A stretch of 64,000 nucleotides of DNA, from positions 2,152,501 through 2,216,500 of the forward strand of contig NZ_JAPEPX010000001.1 of NCBI RefSeq assembly GCF_026339935.1, read 5' to 3'. This document shows positions 51,938-60,969 of this stretch, one piece after another. Source of the stretch: Streptomyces sp. NBC_01551. GTDB lineage: Bacteria; Actinomycetota; Actinomycetes; Streptomycetales; Streptomycetaceae. A program made the translations under genes and the position numbers. Each line of letters starts with the position of its first letter. Position 1 is the first letter of the stretch. Under the pieces are notes generated by a model. That model did no database searches, was not told the DNA's origin, and worked only from the letters and a program-made list of their open reading frames with translations.

Positions 51938-53506
51938 TTGTCCACGTCCCCCGCCGCCGCCCCGCGCGGCCTCCGCGGAGTGCTCGCACTCGGCGGCAGC
52001 GCCCTGCCCGTCTTCGCGTTCCTCGCCCGGCTCCCCGCCGCGCTGTGCCCCATCGGAACGCTCTTGCTCATCAACGCCCGCGACGGCATCGGCGAGGCCG
52101 GCGCCGTCGCGGCCGCGCTCTGGCTCGGCCAGGCCGTCGGCGGCCCGGTGATCGGCCGGCTCGCCGACCGGCGCGGCCACCGTCCCGTGCTGCTCGCCGC
52201 CTGCGCCGCGAACGCCACGGTCCTGGCCGCCCTCGTGGCGGCCGTCCTCGGCGGGCTGCCGCCGGCCGCCCGGATCGCGCTCGCCGTCGCCGCCGGGCTC
52301 ACGGTCCCGCAGGTCGGGCCGCTGGCGCGGGCCCGCTGGGCGCGGCTGGCCGGGCCGGACAAGGCCCTGCTCGGCTCGGCCCTGTCCTTCGACACCACCC
52401 TCGACGAGGTCGGGTTCATGGTCGGCCCCGCGCTGGCCGGGATCCTGGCGGTGACCGTGCACCCGGCCTCGGCCCTCGTCCTCGCGGCCGTGCTGATCCT
52501 GGTGTTCGGAACCCTCTTCGCCGTCCATCCGACGGCGCCCGGGCCCGTCGAAGCGGCCGGCGCGCGGGCCGACGTACGCCTGTGGTCGCCGGGGCTGCTC
52601 CTGCTGTTCGCGCTGGCGCTGCTGCAGGGCGCCGCGTGGGGCGGGGCCAACACGGGCGTGAACGCGCTGGCCCGGGCGCTGGGCGAGCCGGGCACCGCCG
52701 GGCTGGTGTGGTCCGCGATGGCCGTGACCAGCTCGGTCGCCGGGTTCGTGACGGTGGCCCGGCCGGGCTCGGCGGATCTGACGGTCCGGCTGCGGTGGAC
52801 GATCGCCGTCCAGGCACTGCTGACGCTGCCGCTGCTCGCGGTGTCGGGGCTGTGGGGCGCCACGTTCGCCGTCGCCGGGATCGGGCTGGCCGTGGCCCCG
52901 CACCTGATCGCGCTGTTCGGCCTGGTGGAACGGGCCGGCCCGGCGGAGCGGATGGGCGAGGCCATGACGGTACTGGGCAGCGGCCTGATCGTCGGTCAGG
53001 CGCTGGCCGCAGCCGTGGCCGGCCCCCTGGCGGGGGCGTACGGGTACCGGGCGGCCTTCGCCGTGGCCTGCGCGGCAGCCGCCGCCTCGGCGGTCCTCGC
53101 CCTGACGTGCACCGGCCCGGCCGCGGGCACGGCGGCAAGCCCGGACGCGGGCACGACCGACGGAGCAGGCGGGGGCACAACAGGCAGCGCAAGCCCAGGC
53201 ACAGCCGACGGCCCAGGCGCGGGCACAGCAAGCAGCCCCGGCGCGGGCGCGACCCACAGCCCAGGCACGGGCACAGCAGGCACCCCAGGCGCGGGCACGA
53301 CCGACAGCCGAAGCGCGGGCGCACCACGCAGCGCAGGCACAGCCGACAGCCCAGGCGCGGGCGCAGCAAGCAGCCCAGGCGCGGGCGCGAACGCCCGTCG
53401 GTGGGACCGGCTCCGGCCTGCGCTCAGCCCCGTGAGGACATGGCCGCCAGCCCCTTCGCCAGGTCCTCCTGGTTCATCACCGGAGCGACCTCGACCTCGG
53501 CGTTGA
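51938..53506 (+). CDS. MFS transporter with octapeptide-repeat tail
   Basis: About 522 residues from TTG 51938 (GGAGG nine bases upstream; TTG 51929 is the alternative). The first 395 residues form an MFS permease: GRLADRRGHRPVLL loop between segments 2 and 3, and about 12 hydrophobic helices ending SAVLALTC. A hydrophilic tail of 8-residue repeats (GxxxSPGA type, about 11 copies) follows, then an Arg/Pro-rich end antisense to the next gene for 83 bp. Substrate unknown. The tail has no membrane character. Confidence 0.78.
   Translation: MSTSPAAAPRGLRGVLALGGSALPVFAFLARLPAALCPIGTLLLINARDGIGEAGAVAAALWLGQAVGGPVIGRLADRRGHRPVLLAACAANATVLAALVAAVLGGLPPAARIALAVAAGLTVPQVGPLARARWARLAGPDKALLGSALSFDTTLDEVGFMVGPALAGILAVTVHPASALVLAAVLILVFGTLFAVHPTAPGPVEAAGARADVRLWSPGLLLLFALALLQGAAWGGANTGVNALARALGEPGTAGLVWSAMAVTSSVAGFVTVARPGSADLTVRLRWTIAVQALLTLPLLAVSGLWGATFAVAGIGLAVAPHLIALFGLVERAGPAERMGEAMTVLGSGLIVGQALAAAVAGPLAGAYGYRAAFAVACAAAAASAVLALTCTGPAAGTAASPDAGTTDGAGGGTTGSASPGTADGPGAGTASSPGAGATHSPGTGTAGTPGAGTTDSRSAGAPRSAGTADSPGAGAASSPGAGANARRWDRLRPALSPVRTWPPAPSPGPPGSSPERPRPRR
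53126..53398 (+). repeat. 24-bp imperfect tandem repeat coding GxxxSPGA
   Basis: About eleven 24-bp units, each starting GGCAC or GGCGC and ending near CCAGGCGCG, encode octapeptides such as GTASSPGA and GAASSPGA. One unit carries an internal length change (GAPRSAGT-ADSPGA). Copy number is probably variable. Confidence 0.88.
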
Positions 53507-53723
53507 ACTGGAGGAACAGGTCCTCCATCAGCGCCGGCATCTGCGAGCTGTCCTTGAGGTCGAAGACGATCCAGCAGGACCGGACGCCCTCGTGCAGGCC
53601 GAAGTAGGCAGCCTCCGGCTTGACCGCTTCCATCAGCTTGGTGATCGTCTGCGGCAGGGCGCCGGTCTTGATGCCCTCGTTGGTGGCGGCCGTGTCCAAG
53701 TGGGCGCGGAGCATGACTCTCAT
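53424..53723 (-). CDS. Small DUF3303-like protein
   Basis: 99 residues with AAGGAG six bases before the ATG. Predicted ferredoxin-like alpha/beta fold: MRVMLRAHLDTAATNEGI, KPEAAYFGLHEGVRSCWIVFDL (shown as PEAAYFGLHEGVRS), DLFLQFNAEVEVAPVMNQED. Resembles DUF3303 or similar dimeric barrel proteins of unknown function. Its end is antisense to the MFS tail. Confidence 0.62.
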   Translation of the reverse strand: MRVMLRAHLDTAATNEGIKTGALPQTITKLMEAVKPEAAYFGLHEGVRSCWIVFDLKDSSQMPALMEDLFLQFNAEVEVAPVMNQEDLAKGLAAMSSRG

Positions 53724-53852
53724 GCGGGACTCCTTCCGTCACGCCCACCCTCGATCCGCCCGCGGGCGGCGGCAACATCTCCGCCACCGTCCGGGCGCGG
53801 ACCGAACGGGCCCGCCTCCGGGAGCCGCCACCAGCCGCAGGCCGCCGGGCGC

Positions 53853-55193
53853 TCAGAGGTGATGGACCGGCACGCTCCCGTCGTCGGCCCAGTGCCAGTT
53901 GACCGGTTCCCACCGCTTCTTCAGGGCCGTGCGCTGCTTCCCGTACGTCCGCAGCGCCTCCTCGACCACCGCGCCCAGCTCCCCGAGGTCGTCCGGGGCG
54001 GGCACCCGCAAGACGAGCTGCTGCTTCCCGTGGACCAGGACGAGATCCCCGGTCGGCGAGGCCTCCATGAGCGTGAAACGGGTCAGCGCCTTGAAGGCCT
54101 TGCTCTCAGTGGACAGCTTCGCCCGAAGCTGCCCCTCGGGGCCCCACGCGTACAGGCCGTACCGGTTGAGGTGGAAGGCGTGCCCGCGCCGCGGGTCGGC
54201 GACCACCCGCCAGCAGAAGCCGGTGAACGGGCTGTCCCGCCACGGCTGCATGCCGCCCAGGCTGCCCGTCATCTCCCCCTGGCCGTTGAGGAGGACGAAC
54301 GAGAACGGCCGGCCCCGGCTGCCACCGCGGTAGGTCCGCGAGAAGACCGGCACGACGAACCGGTCCTCGCCGAGCACGGCGGGCCGGCCGAGGTGCGAGC
54401 CGTCGTACGCGTACGACCGCTCGGAGCCCGGCGTCAGGAGCTCCGTCAGCGCCGGCGACGGCCGGTTGCCCAGACCCACCGGCTCGTCCCGGTAGCGGAC
54501 GTACGGGCTGAGGTCGGCCTCGCTCTGGTGCGCCGGCTCGGGGTCGAGCGAGGCGATGGCGCGCAGGGCCGGCTTGGCGTCCGGAGTCGGGAGCGTGTCC
54601 GCGAGCGCGACGATGTTGGGAATGCGGCTGCCGTACCGGTGGACGCCGTACTCCGTGGTCACGCACACCGCGCGGCCCGCGGGCGTGAGGCTCATCGAGG
54701 TCACGAAGGGGCCGCCCGCTTCGCCCGCCCCGGGTTCCTCGGACACCTCGCGGCCCCGCCCGGTGAAGTGCCCGAGGACGGTGCTCAGATCGGGCGCCAA
54801 CAGGTGGGTCCGGTCCGCCTGCGCGCTCACCGCTAGCGTGCCGTCGGGCAGCGGGCACAGGGCGAACTCGCCGCCGTGGGCGAGTGCGGAGGGAGACTCC
54901 CCCGACCCGGGGCGGCGGAACACGGCGGTGGCCAGCGGGGTGCCGTCCGGTGCGTACCGGGTGAGGATCCGGTACGAGAAGTTCTGCCGGGCCGGGTCCG
55001 GTTCGGCCCTGTCGACGCCGTAGGTGTGGCGGTACGCCCCGTACAGCGCGTACGTGTCACCGCAGGGCGCGGTGGCGACGTCGTCCGCGGCCATCCACCA
55101 ACCGGTGGTGTAGGTGCCGTTCAGGTCGATGGCGTGGGTGTCCACCAGGGACGCGGGCAGCGACAGGGGCAGTGTCTGGACCATGCGGGCCAT
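53853..55193 (-). CDS. Conserved hypothetical protein
   Basis: 446 residues from ATG 55193 (ATG 55184 also possible). No signal peptide or membrane segment. Repeated short beta-strand-like stretches separated by Gly/Asp turns (FALCPLPDGTLAVSAQ, HAFHLNRYGLYAWGPEGQL) suggest a beta-propeller or similar all-beta fold. I recognise no family. Flanked by a small protein and an F420-reductase-like gene. Confidence 0.6.
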   Translation of the reverse strand: MARMVQTLPLSLPASLVDTHAIDLNGTYTTGWWMAADDVATAPCGDTYALYGAYRHTYGVDRAEPDPARQNFSYRILTRYAPDGTPLATAVFRRPGSGESPSALAHGGEFALCPLPDGTLAVSAQADRTHLLAPDLSTVLGHFTGRGREVSEEPGAGEAGGPFVTSMSLTPAGRAVCVTTEYGVHRYGSRIPNIVALADTLPTPDAKPALRAIASLDPEPAHQSEADLSPYVRYRDEPVGLGNRPSPALTELLTPGSERSYAYDGSHLGRPAVLGEDRFVVPVFSRTYRGGSRGRPFSFVLLNGQGEMTGSLGGMQPWRDSPFTGFCWRVVADPRRGHAFHLNRYGLYAWGPEGQLRAKLSTESKAFKALTRFTLMEASPTGDLVLVHGKQQLVLRVPAPDDLGELGAVVEEALRTYGKQRTALKKRWEPVNWHWADDGSVPVHHL

Positions 55194-55219
55194 TGTCCGC
55201 CCGGCCACTGACAACGCCG

Positions 55220-55909
55220 TCAGCCGGAGGTGGAGGTTCCGGCTCCCCGGGCGCCCTGGATCTGGAAGTTGAAGTCGGTGTGCCCCAGCGCACCCATCAG
55301 CCGGAGCCAGATCGGGAGCAGCATCTCCGTGCCGCGCGCGGTCTCGATCCCGCCGAGGTCGAGGACGCTCGCCTCCGGCCAGCCGAAGGAGCCCAGGAGT
55401 TCGCGTACGAAGGCCTTCGCCGCGGCGTCCTCGCCCGAGACGAAGACGGTGTGCTCGCCGGGGACCCTGGCGGGGTCCACCATGATCCGGCAGTTCATGG
55501 TGTTGAGCGTCTTGACCACCCGCAGCCCCGGGAAGGCCCGCTGGATCTGCTCGCCCAGGCTGTCGTCGTCGACCGGGTCCAGGGTGGGCGGGAACCCCTT
55601 GGAGAAGTCGAGCGGGTTCGCGACGTCGATCAGGACCTTGCCGTCCAGGTGCGCGGCGTCCGCGTCGGCCAGTGCGGCGAGGCTGACGCGCCCGCCGGTG
55701 GCGTTGACCAGGGTCTCGCCCTCGCGCGCGGCCTCCGCGAAGCCGGCGAGCCGGACGCCCGGGTGGGCCGCCTGCCAGTCGGCGTACTCGGTGCGGGCGA
55801 GGGTGGCCGCGGGGTCCCGGGTGCCGATGACCGCCTCGTGGCCGAGGGAGGCGAGCCGGGCGGCGATGGTACGGCCGACGATCCCGGTGCCGAGGACTGC
55901 GTAACGCAT
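55220..55909 (-). CDS. NADPH-dependent F420 reductase-like protein
   Basis: 229 residues. N-terminal Rossmann motif YAVLGTGIVGRTIAARLASL with GTRDPAAT after strand 2 fits NADP-binding; VKTLNTMN and the C-terminal LPIWLRLMGALG match the Fno-like family that moves hydride between NADPH and coenzyme F420, or related oxidoreductases. Transcribed toward the hypothetical gene, 26 bp away. Confidence 0.82.
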   Translation of the reverse strand: MRYAVLGTGIVGRTIAARLASLGHEAVIGTRDPAATLARTEYADWQAAHPGVRLAGFAEAAREGETLVNATGGRVSLAALADADAAHLDGKVLIDVANPLDFSKGFPPTLDPVDDDSLGEQIQRAFPGLRVVKTLNTMNCRIMVDPARVPGEHTVFVSGEDAAAKAFVRELLGSFGWPEASVLDLGGIETARGTEMLLPIWLRLMGALGHTDFNFQIQGARGAGTSTSG

Positions 55910-55946
55910 ACGGGGTTCCTTCGCGGTCGCGGACGGAGCGGCTGCT

Positions 55947-56594
55947 TCAGATGCCGAGGTCGTGGAAGAGCTCGTACCGGCTCGGGTCGTCCGGCAGGAA
56001 CCAATGGAACCCCTCCTCCAGGAACACCGCCACCAGATTCGCCGCGATGACGAGACCGAGGAACCACAGGGCGGACAGCCCCACCGTCCGGTACGCGCCG
56101 GGTCCCGCGGTCGGAACGGCCCGGTCCGCCGTGGCGTGCGCGAAGGCGAGGACGACGCCGATCGCGACGACCGAGAGCTGGAAGAGGATCCACGCCCACA
56201 CGTACAGGTGCAGCCCGAACAGCTCGCCGCCGTAACCCTTGTCCCCCGGCAGGACGTGCAGCATGGTCTGCCGCCACGACGCGAACGAGCCCGCGACGAC
56301 GGCGACGAGGGCCAGCCCCCAGCCCGTCATGTAGTCCCGGCCGGTCACCGCCCCGTCCCTGAGCGCCGTGCGGACGATGTGCCCGGCGCCCAGCGCCGCG
56401 AGCACCATGCACATCCGCTGCACGACGCACAGCGGGCACGTGTGCTCCCCCGCCCCGAACTGGTGGAACAGCCCGCCGCAGACGACGCCCGCCCAGCCGA
56501 CGACGAAGAAGCAGGCGAACCAGTACTGGACCCGCCCCAGCAGCCCGCCCTGCAGCGGCGCCTCCGGGAGGAGGCTGTGCATGGTCGCCGCCAT
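55947..56594 (-). CDS. DsbB-like disulfide bond formation membrane protein
   Basis: 215 residues, about five membrane segments. The CPLC motif (HTCPLCVVQR, about residue 53) is the redox pair of the DsbB family. A second pair (as in E. coli DsbB) is not obvious. Likely re-oxidises a thiol oxidase using quinone. Its ATG overlaps the stop of the preceding small gene (TGATG), so the two are translationally coupled. Confidence 0.85.
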   Translation of the reverse strand: MAATMHSLLPEAPLQGGLLGRVQYWFACFFVVGWAGVVCGGLFHQFGAGEHTCPLCVVQRMCMVLAALGAGHIVRTALRDGAVTGRDYMTGWGLALVAVVAGSFASWRQTMLHVLPGDKGYGGELFGLHLYVWAWILFQLSVVAIGVVLAFAHATADRAVPTAGPGAYRTVGLSALWFLGLVIAANLVAVFLEEGFHWFLPDDPSRYELFHDLGI

Positions 56595-56758
56595 CAGTGG
56601 CTCAGGGTCAGGGCGGGGCCGCCGGTGACGTGGTACGCCATCAGCAGGATCACGGCGAGGAGCGAGACCCACCAGGCCGCGAGCACGACCGTCCGGGACG
56701 AGTCCCGGTACATCGCGATCAGCGTGGCGAGGAGCCCGCCGAAGATGAGGGTGTCCAT
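56594..56758 (-). CDS. 54-residue membrane protein, DUF5993-like
   Basis: ATG 56758 to TGA 56594-56596, overlapping the DsbB-like ATG by one base. Sequence begins MDTLIFGGLLATLIAMYRDS and continues with a second hydrophobic helix (AAWWVSLLAVILLMAYH). Two short membrane segments. I recognise it as the DUF5993 family usually next to this DsbB-like gene. Probably a small partner or chaperone of it; function unproven. Confidence 0.8.
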   Translation of the reverse strand: MDTLIFGGLLATLIAMYRDSSRTVVLAAWWVSLLAVILLMAYHVTGGPALTLSH

Positions 56759-56826
56759 GCGGCGGACCGTACCGAGCGCGGAACACCACAGCGGCCAGGC
56801 GCGCCCCCGGCCGCCCGCCGGTTACG

Positions 56827-58206
56827 TCAGTTGCCGCGCCGTTTGCGGCGGCCGCGGCGGGCGCGGCCGCCGTCGGAGCCGCCGCGGGCGCGGTCGTCCA
56901 GGGCGATCCAGACGCGGACCTCGGTGCCGCCGAGCATCGAGCGCCCGATGCGCACGTCGCCGCCCGTGGACTCCGCGACCCGCCGGACGATGTCCAGGCC
57001 GAGCCCCGTCGAGCCGTCGCGGCCGCCGTCGTTGCCCCGGCGCAGGGCCGCGTCCGGGTCGGCGATACCGGGGCCGGCGTCCGAGACGAGGACGATGACC
57101 GCCTCCCCGGCGTCGTGCACGTCGACCGCGAACGGGGTCGCCTCGGGCGTGTGCCGGAAGACGTTGCCGAGCATGGCGTCCAGCGCGGCCGCGAGCTCCG
57201 GCCGGGCCACCGGTATCCGTACGGGACGGTCCACTCCCGCGAGCCGCACCTCGCGGCCCTCGTCCTCCGCGAGCGCCGACCAGAAGGCCATCCGGTCGCG
57301 GATCACCTCGGAGGCGTCGCACCCGGCGACGGCGACGGCCGCGGCGGGCGAGCGCTGTTCGCGGGCGGTACGGATGATCGTGTCGACCTCCCGTTCCAGC
57401 TGCTCCACCGCCGCCCGGGTCTGCTCGGCGGCCGGACCGTCCCCGAGCGAGGCCGTGTTGAGCCGCAGCACCGTCAGCGGCGTCCGCAGCCGGTGCGACA
57501 GGTCGGCGGCCAGCTCCCGCTCGTTGGCGAGGAGTTCCACGACCTGGTCCGCCATCGCGTTGAACGCGACGGCCGCCGAGCGGAGTTCCTTGGGCCCGTC
57601 CTCGGGCACCCGCGCCCCGAGCCGCCCCTCGCCCAGCTGGTGCGCGGCGTCCGCGAGCCGCTCGGCGGGCCGCACCAGGCGGGCGCCGAGCCGGTCCGCG
57701 ACCGCCACCGAGCCCACGATCAGGGCGAGGCCGACGCCGGCGAGGATCACCCAGGCGGTCGTGACGCCGTTGCTGACCTCGCTCTCGGGCACGTAGATCT
57801 CGATCACCGCGATGTCCCCGGAGCCGAGCGCGGTGGGCTGGAGCAGCGCCGAACCCCCGCCCGCCACCGAGGCGGTGGTGGCCCGCCCCATCCTGCGGGT
57901 CTCGGACACCGCGTGCTCGCCCGCGCGGCCCTTGCCGATGTCCGCGGCCGGGCTGTCGCCCACGGGCGGCAGGTGGACGGCCATCCGCCCGGCCGCGCCC
58001 ATCTGCGTGGACTCGACCGCCTTGCGCAGCTGCGTGGGGTCGGTGGTGATGGAGAGGGTCGGCGCCATCGTGGCGGCCTGCCGCTCGGCGTTGGAGAAGG
58101 CCCGGTCGCTGGCCATCTCCTGGACCACCAGCCCGAGGGGTACGGCGAAGGCCACGACCACCATGGCGGTGACCGCGAGGCACACCTTGACCAGGGCCCA
58201 CCTCAC
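56827..58206 (-). CDS. Sensor histidine kinase
   Basis: 459 residues from GTG 58206, overlapping the response regulator stop (GTGA). Two membrane helices (about 5-28 and 150-172) flank an extracytoplasmic sensor of about 120 residues. HAMP (about 172-225), dimerisation domain with phospho-His in ADLSHRLRTPLTVLRL (His 238), and ATPase motifs NVFRHTPE, DAGPGI and GLGLDIVRR follow. The C terminus is Arg-rich. Signal unknown. Confidence 0.92.
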   Translation of the reverse strand: MRWALVKVCLAVTAMVVVAFAVPLGLVVQEMASDRAFSNAERQAATMAPTLSITTDPTQLRKAVESTQMGAAGRMAVHLPPVGDSPAADIGKGRAGEHAVSETRRMGRATTASVAGGGSALLQPTALGSGDIAVIEIYVPESEVSNGVTTAWVILAGVGLALIVGSVAVADRLGARLVRPAERLADAAHQLGEGRLGARVPEDGPKELRSAAVAFNAMADQVVELLANERELAADLSHRLRTPLTVLRLNTASLGDGPAAEQTRAAVEQLEREVDTIIRTAREQRSPAAAVAVAGCDASEVIRDRMAFWSALAEDEGREVRLAGVDRPVRIPVARPELAAALDAMLGNVFRHTPEATPFAVDVHDAGEAVIVLVSDAGPGIADPDAALRRGNDGGRDGSTGLGLDIVRRVAESTGGDVRIGRSMLGGTEVRVWIALDDRARGGSDGGRARRGRRKRRGN

Positions 58207-58907
58207 TGCGGCGGCTCCGGGACCGGCGGCTCCAGCTTGACTCCGACCCCCCGCAGCGTGTGCAGGTAGCGGGGGCGGGCGGCGGTCTCGCCGAGCTTGC
58301 GGCGCAGCCAGGACAGGTGCACGTCGATGGTCTGGTCGTCCCCGTACGACTGCTGCCAGACCTCGGCCAGCAGCTCGCGCCGGGCCACGACCACCCCGGG
58401 CCGCCCGGCGAGGAAGGCCAGCAGGTCGAACTCCCGCCGGGTGAGGTCCAGTACGGCCCCGTCCAGTTCGGCCTGGCGTCGCAGCGGGTCGATGGCCAGC
58501 CCGCCGACCCGCAGCACGCGCGAGGGCGGCTCGGCCCCGGCGGCCGCGCGGGCGCGGCGCAGGACGGCGGCCATCCGGGCGGAGAGGTGCTCGACGGAGA
58601 AGGGCTTGGTCAGGTAGTCGTCGGCGCCGTCGTTCAGCAGCCGGACGATCTCGGCCTCGTCGTCGCGGGCGGTCGCGATGATCACGGGCACGTCGGTGAT
58701 GCCGCGCAGCATCTTCAGCGCCTCCGACCCGTCGAGGTCGGGCAGCCCGAGGTCGAGGATGACCACGTCGAAGCGGTGGTGGGCGACCTCGCGCAGCGCC
58801 TCCAGGGCCGTACCGACGCTGCGCACGGTGTGCGCGGCCTCGGTCAGGTGCCGGATCAGGGCGGAACGTACGAACTGGTCGTCCTCGACCACGAGCACAC
58901 TTGCCAT
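58203..58907 (-). CDS. OmpR/PhoB-type response regulator
   Basis: 234 residues from ATG 58907. Receiver domain with phospho-Asp 52 (VVILDLGLPD), acidic pair VEDD, and Lys in YLTKPFS. Winged-HTH DNA-binding domain in the C-terminal half (TRREFDLLAFLAG, then TIDVHLSWLRRKLGE). Operon with the downstream kinase; cognate pair. Divergent from a secreted-protein gene that may be a target. Confidence 0.93.
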   Translation of the reverse strand: MASVLVVEDDQFVRSALIRHLTEAAHTVRSVGTALEALREVAHHRFDVVILDLGLPDLDGSEALKMLRGITDVPVIIATARDDEAEIVRLLNDGADDYLTKPFSVEHLSARMAAVLRRARAAAGAEPPSRVLRVGGLAIDPLRRQAELDGAVLDLTRREFDLLAFLAGRPGVVVARRELLAEVWQQSYGDDQTIDVHLSWLRRKLGETAARPRYLHTLRGVGVKLEPPVPEPPQ

Positions 58908-58986
58908 GGGCGGCACCGTAGTCCATTCGGGGGACCGGGCGGGGTGTCGGGCCGCCTCCTGGGCGGGTGGTGCAGTATGTGCCCTG

Positions 58987-59535
58987 ATGCACCGAGGATT
59001 CGTTCATGCGCTCGCCTGGACGCTGGCGACCGGGGCGGCGGTGACGCTGTCCTGGTGGGGCGTGCACACGGTGATGTCCGGAACGGCCTACGATCCGCCG
59101 CTGGCGGTGCCGCTGACCACGCGGCCGCTGTCCTCCTCGACGCACGACGCGGCGACGCCCTCACCCGCGCGGGCCTCGGACTCCCCGTCCCCCTCCGCCT
59201 CCGCCTCCCCCTCGGCGTCGCCGTCCACGAGCGCCTCCGCCGCGAAGCCGTCGCAGAAGGCCGCCCCGCCGGGCCCGAGCCCGGACGGTCAGCGGGGCGG
59301 CGGCGGGGATCCGGGCAACGTGAAGGCCTACCCGGTCACGGGCGGCCGGGTGGTCTTCGACCTCGGGACGTCCTCGGCCGAGCTGGTCTCGGCGACGCCG
59401 GACGCGGGCTGGCAGATGCAGGTGTGGAAGCAGCCGTACTGGATCCGGGTCACCTTCACCAAGGACGGCAAGGAGATGTCCGTCTTCTGCACCTGGAACG
59501 GCCACCCGCCGATGGTGGAGACGTACGAGGGCTAG
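58987..59535 (+). CDS. Exported or membrane-anchored protein with Ser/Pro linker
   Basis: 182 residues. N-terminal hydrophobic helix (ALAWTLATGAAVTLSWWGV) acts as signal or anchor. A low-complexity Ser-Ala-Pro linker (about residues 55-100) precedes an extracytoplasmic domain of about 75 residues containing VVFDLGTSSAELVSATPDAGW (shown as VVFDLGTSSAELVSATP) and WIRVTFTKDGKE. No family recognised. Divergent from the two-component system. Confidence 0.7.
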   Translation: MHRGFVHALAWTLATGAAVTLSWWGVHTVMSGTAYDPPLAVPLTTRPLSSSTHDAATPSPARASDSPSPSASASPSASPSTSASAAKPSQKAAPPGPSPDGQRGGGGDPGNVKAYPVTGGRVVFDLGTSSAELVSATPDAGWQMQVWKQPYWIRVTFTKDGKEMSVFCTWNGHPPMVETYEG

Positions 59536-59551
59536 GCCCTGTCGTCAAAAG

Positions 59552-59571
59552 GGGCGCCCTCCCGGGCGCCC
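59552..59571. terminator. Possible bidirectional stem-loop
   Basis: GGGCGCCC-TCCC-GGGCGCCC, two self-complementary octamers, between the convergent stops of 59535 and 59598. No T-tract. Confidence 0.45.
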
Positions 59572-59597
59572 TCCCGGTCAGGCCGGGCCCGCGGCCC

Positions 59598-60476
59598 TCA
59601 GCGGAACACGGACGGCGGCGGCTGCGGCGAGGCCACCGCCGAGGCGTCGGCGACCGGGGCCGCCCCGCCCGCGAAGTCCGCGAGGGCCCGGCCGTGCTCG
59701 ACCCGGCCCGGGTGCGGGTCGCTCGCCACCCGGCGCGTGAACTCGCCGACCGGAAGCTCCCGGTCCGCGGCCACCAGGACCGCGTTGCCGAACCGTTTCC
59801 CCCGCCACACCACCGGGTCGGCGGCCAGCGCCAGGTGCTCGAAGCGGGACGCGGCCGTCGCGATCTGGCCCTTCAGGTGCGCGAGCGGCGGGCCGTCCGC
59901 CAGGTTGGCCACGTACCACCCGCCGGGCGCCAGGGCCCGCCGTACGTCGTCCAGGAACTCGGCGCTCGTCAGGTGCGCCGGGGTCCGCGCGCCGCTGAAC
60001 ACGTCCGCGATCACCAGGTCCGCCCAGCCGTCCGGGACCTTGGCCAGGCCCGCCCGCGCGTCCACCGCGCGGACCCGGACCCGCGCCTGCGGGTCCAGCG
60101 GCAGGTGTTCCCGTACGAAGGCCACCAGCCCGGCGTCGATCTCCACCACCTGCTGGGAGGAGCGGGGCCGGGCGGCCGCGGTGTAGCGCGCGAGCGTGAA
60201 GGCGCCGCCGCCCAGGTGCAGCACGTTCAGGGGCTGCCGGGCGGGCGCGACGAGGTCGATCAGGTGGCCGATCCGGCGCTGGTACGCGAAGTCCAGGTGT
60301 CCGGGGTCGTCCAGGTCGACGTGCGACTGCGGGGCTCCGTCGATCAGCAGCGTCCAGGCGTTGCCGCGCTCCCGGTCGGGCGCCAGCTCCGCCGTGCCGC
60401 CGTCCACCTGCCCGACGACCGCCTCGGAGTTCCCGCGCCCGCGCTGCCTGCTGCCCTTGCCCTTGCCTGCCACCAC
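59598..60476 (-). CDS. Spermidine-synthase-like methyltransferase-fold protein
   Basis: 292 residues. SAM-fold motif VLHLGGGAFTLARY (about residue 88), the acidic end VVEIDAGLVAF, VRAVDARAGL, and WADLVIADVFSG. These match the spermidine synthase family, including its MFS-fused branch; no transporter part is present. The substrate is uncertain because many actinobacterial members are not polyamine enzymes. GTG start at 60476 with Lys/Arg/Gly-rich N terminus. Confidence 0.75.
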   Translation of the reverse strand: MVAGKGKGSRQRGRGNSEAVVGQVDGGTAELAPDRERGNAWTLLIDGAPQSHVDLDDPGHLDFAYQRRIGHLIDLVAPARQPLNVLHLGGGAFTLARYTAAARPRSSQQVVEIDAGLVAFVREHLPLDPQARVRVRAVDARAGLAKVPDGWADLVIADVFSGARTPAHLTSAEFLDDVRRALAPGGWYVANLADGPPLAHLKGQIATAASRFEHLALAADPVVWRGKRFGNAVLVAADRELPVGEFTRRVASDPHPGRVEHGRALADFAGGAAPVADASAVASPQPPPSVFR

Positions 60477-60507
60477 CCCATTGTGACGGGCCGGGGCGGC
60501 GCGGGCC

Positions 60508-60969
60508 TCAGCGGCAGTTGTCGGCGGCCTCGATCAGCCGGGCCGCCTCGCCGAGCGCCGCGCGCAGCACCTCCGGGTCGGTGACGGGCCCGACGGCCTC
60601 CGGCGGGAGCAGCCAGCCGGTGCAGCCCGCCGTGGGGGAGGCCGCGCCGGCGTCGACCACGACCGCCACCTCGACGTCGCCGAAGCGCATGCCGCGCCCG
60701 TTGGTCTGCGTACAGGCGCTGCCCGGCAGGTCCCAGGCGTCCGCCGTCCCGGGCGGGACGAGGAAGCCGAGGGTGTCGCCGGAGCCGTCGTGCAGTACGG
60801 GGCCGACTCCGACGCAGAGGCCCGCGGTGGCGTGGCCGGCGGTGCGGCGGATGATGTCCACCGCCTCCAGCCCCTGGCGGGCGGGGACGGTGACCAGGTC
60901 CGGCGCCTCGACCAGCAGCGGGGTGGCCGCTCCCGGCTCGGACGCGGTGTTCGTTCCAGTGCTCTCCAT
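60508..60969 (-). CDS. Conserved actinobacterial hypothetical protein
   Basis: 153 residues from ATG 60969, with GGAGG five bases upstream. Features: LCVGVGPVLHDGSGDTLGFLVPPG, ACTQTNGRGMRFGDVEV (split for length), and CTGWLLPPEAVGPVTD. Looks like a compact alpha/beta protein with no signal or membrane part. Divergent from a TPR-type regulator; they may form a pair. Function unknown. Confidence 0.7.
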   Translation of the reverse strand: MESTGTNTASEPGAATPLLVEAPDLVTVPARQGLEAVDIIRRTAGHATAGLCVGVGPVLHDGSGDTLGFLVPPGTADAWDLPGSACTQTNGRGMRFGDVEVAVVVDAGAASPTAGCTGWLLPPEAVGPVTDPEVLRAALGEAARLIEAADNCR

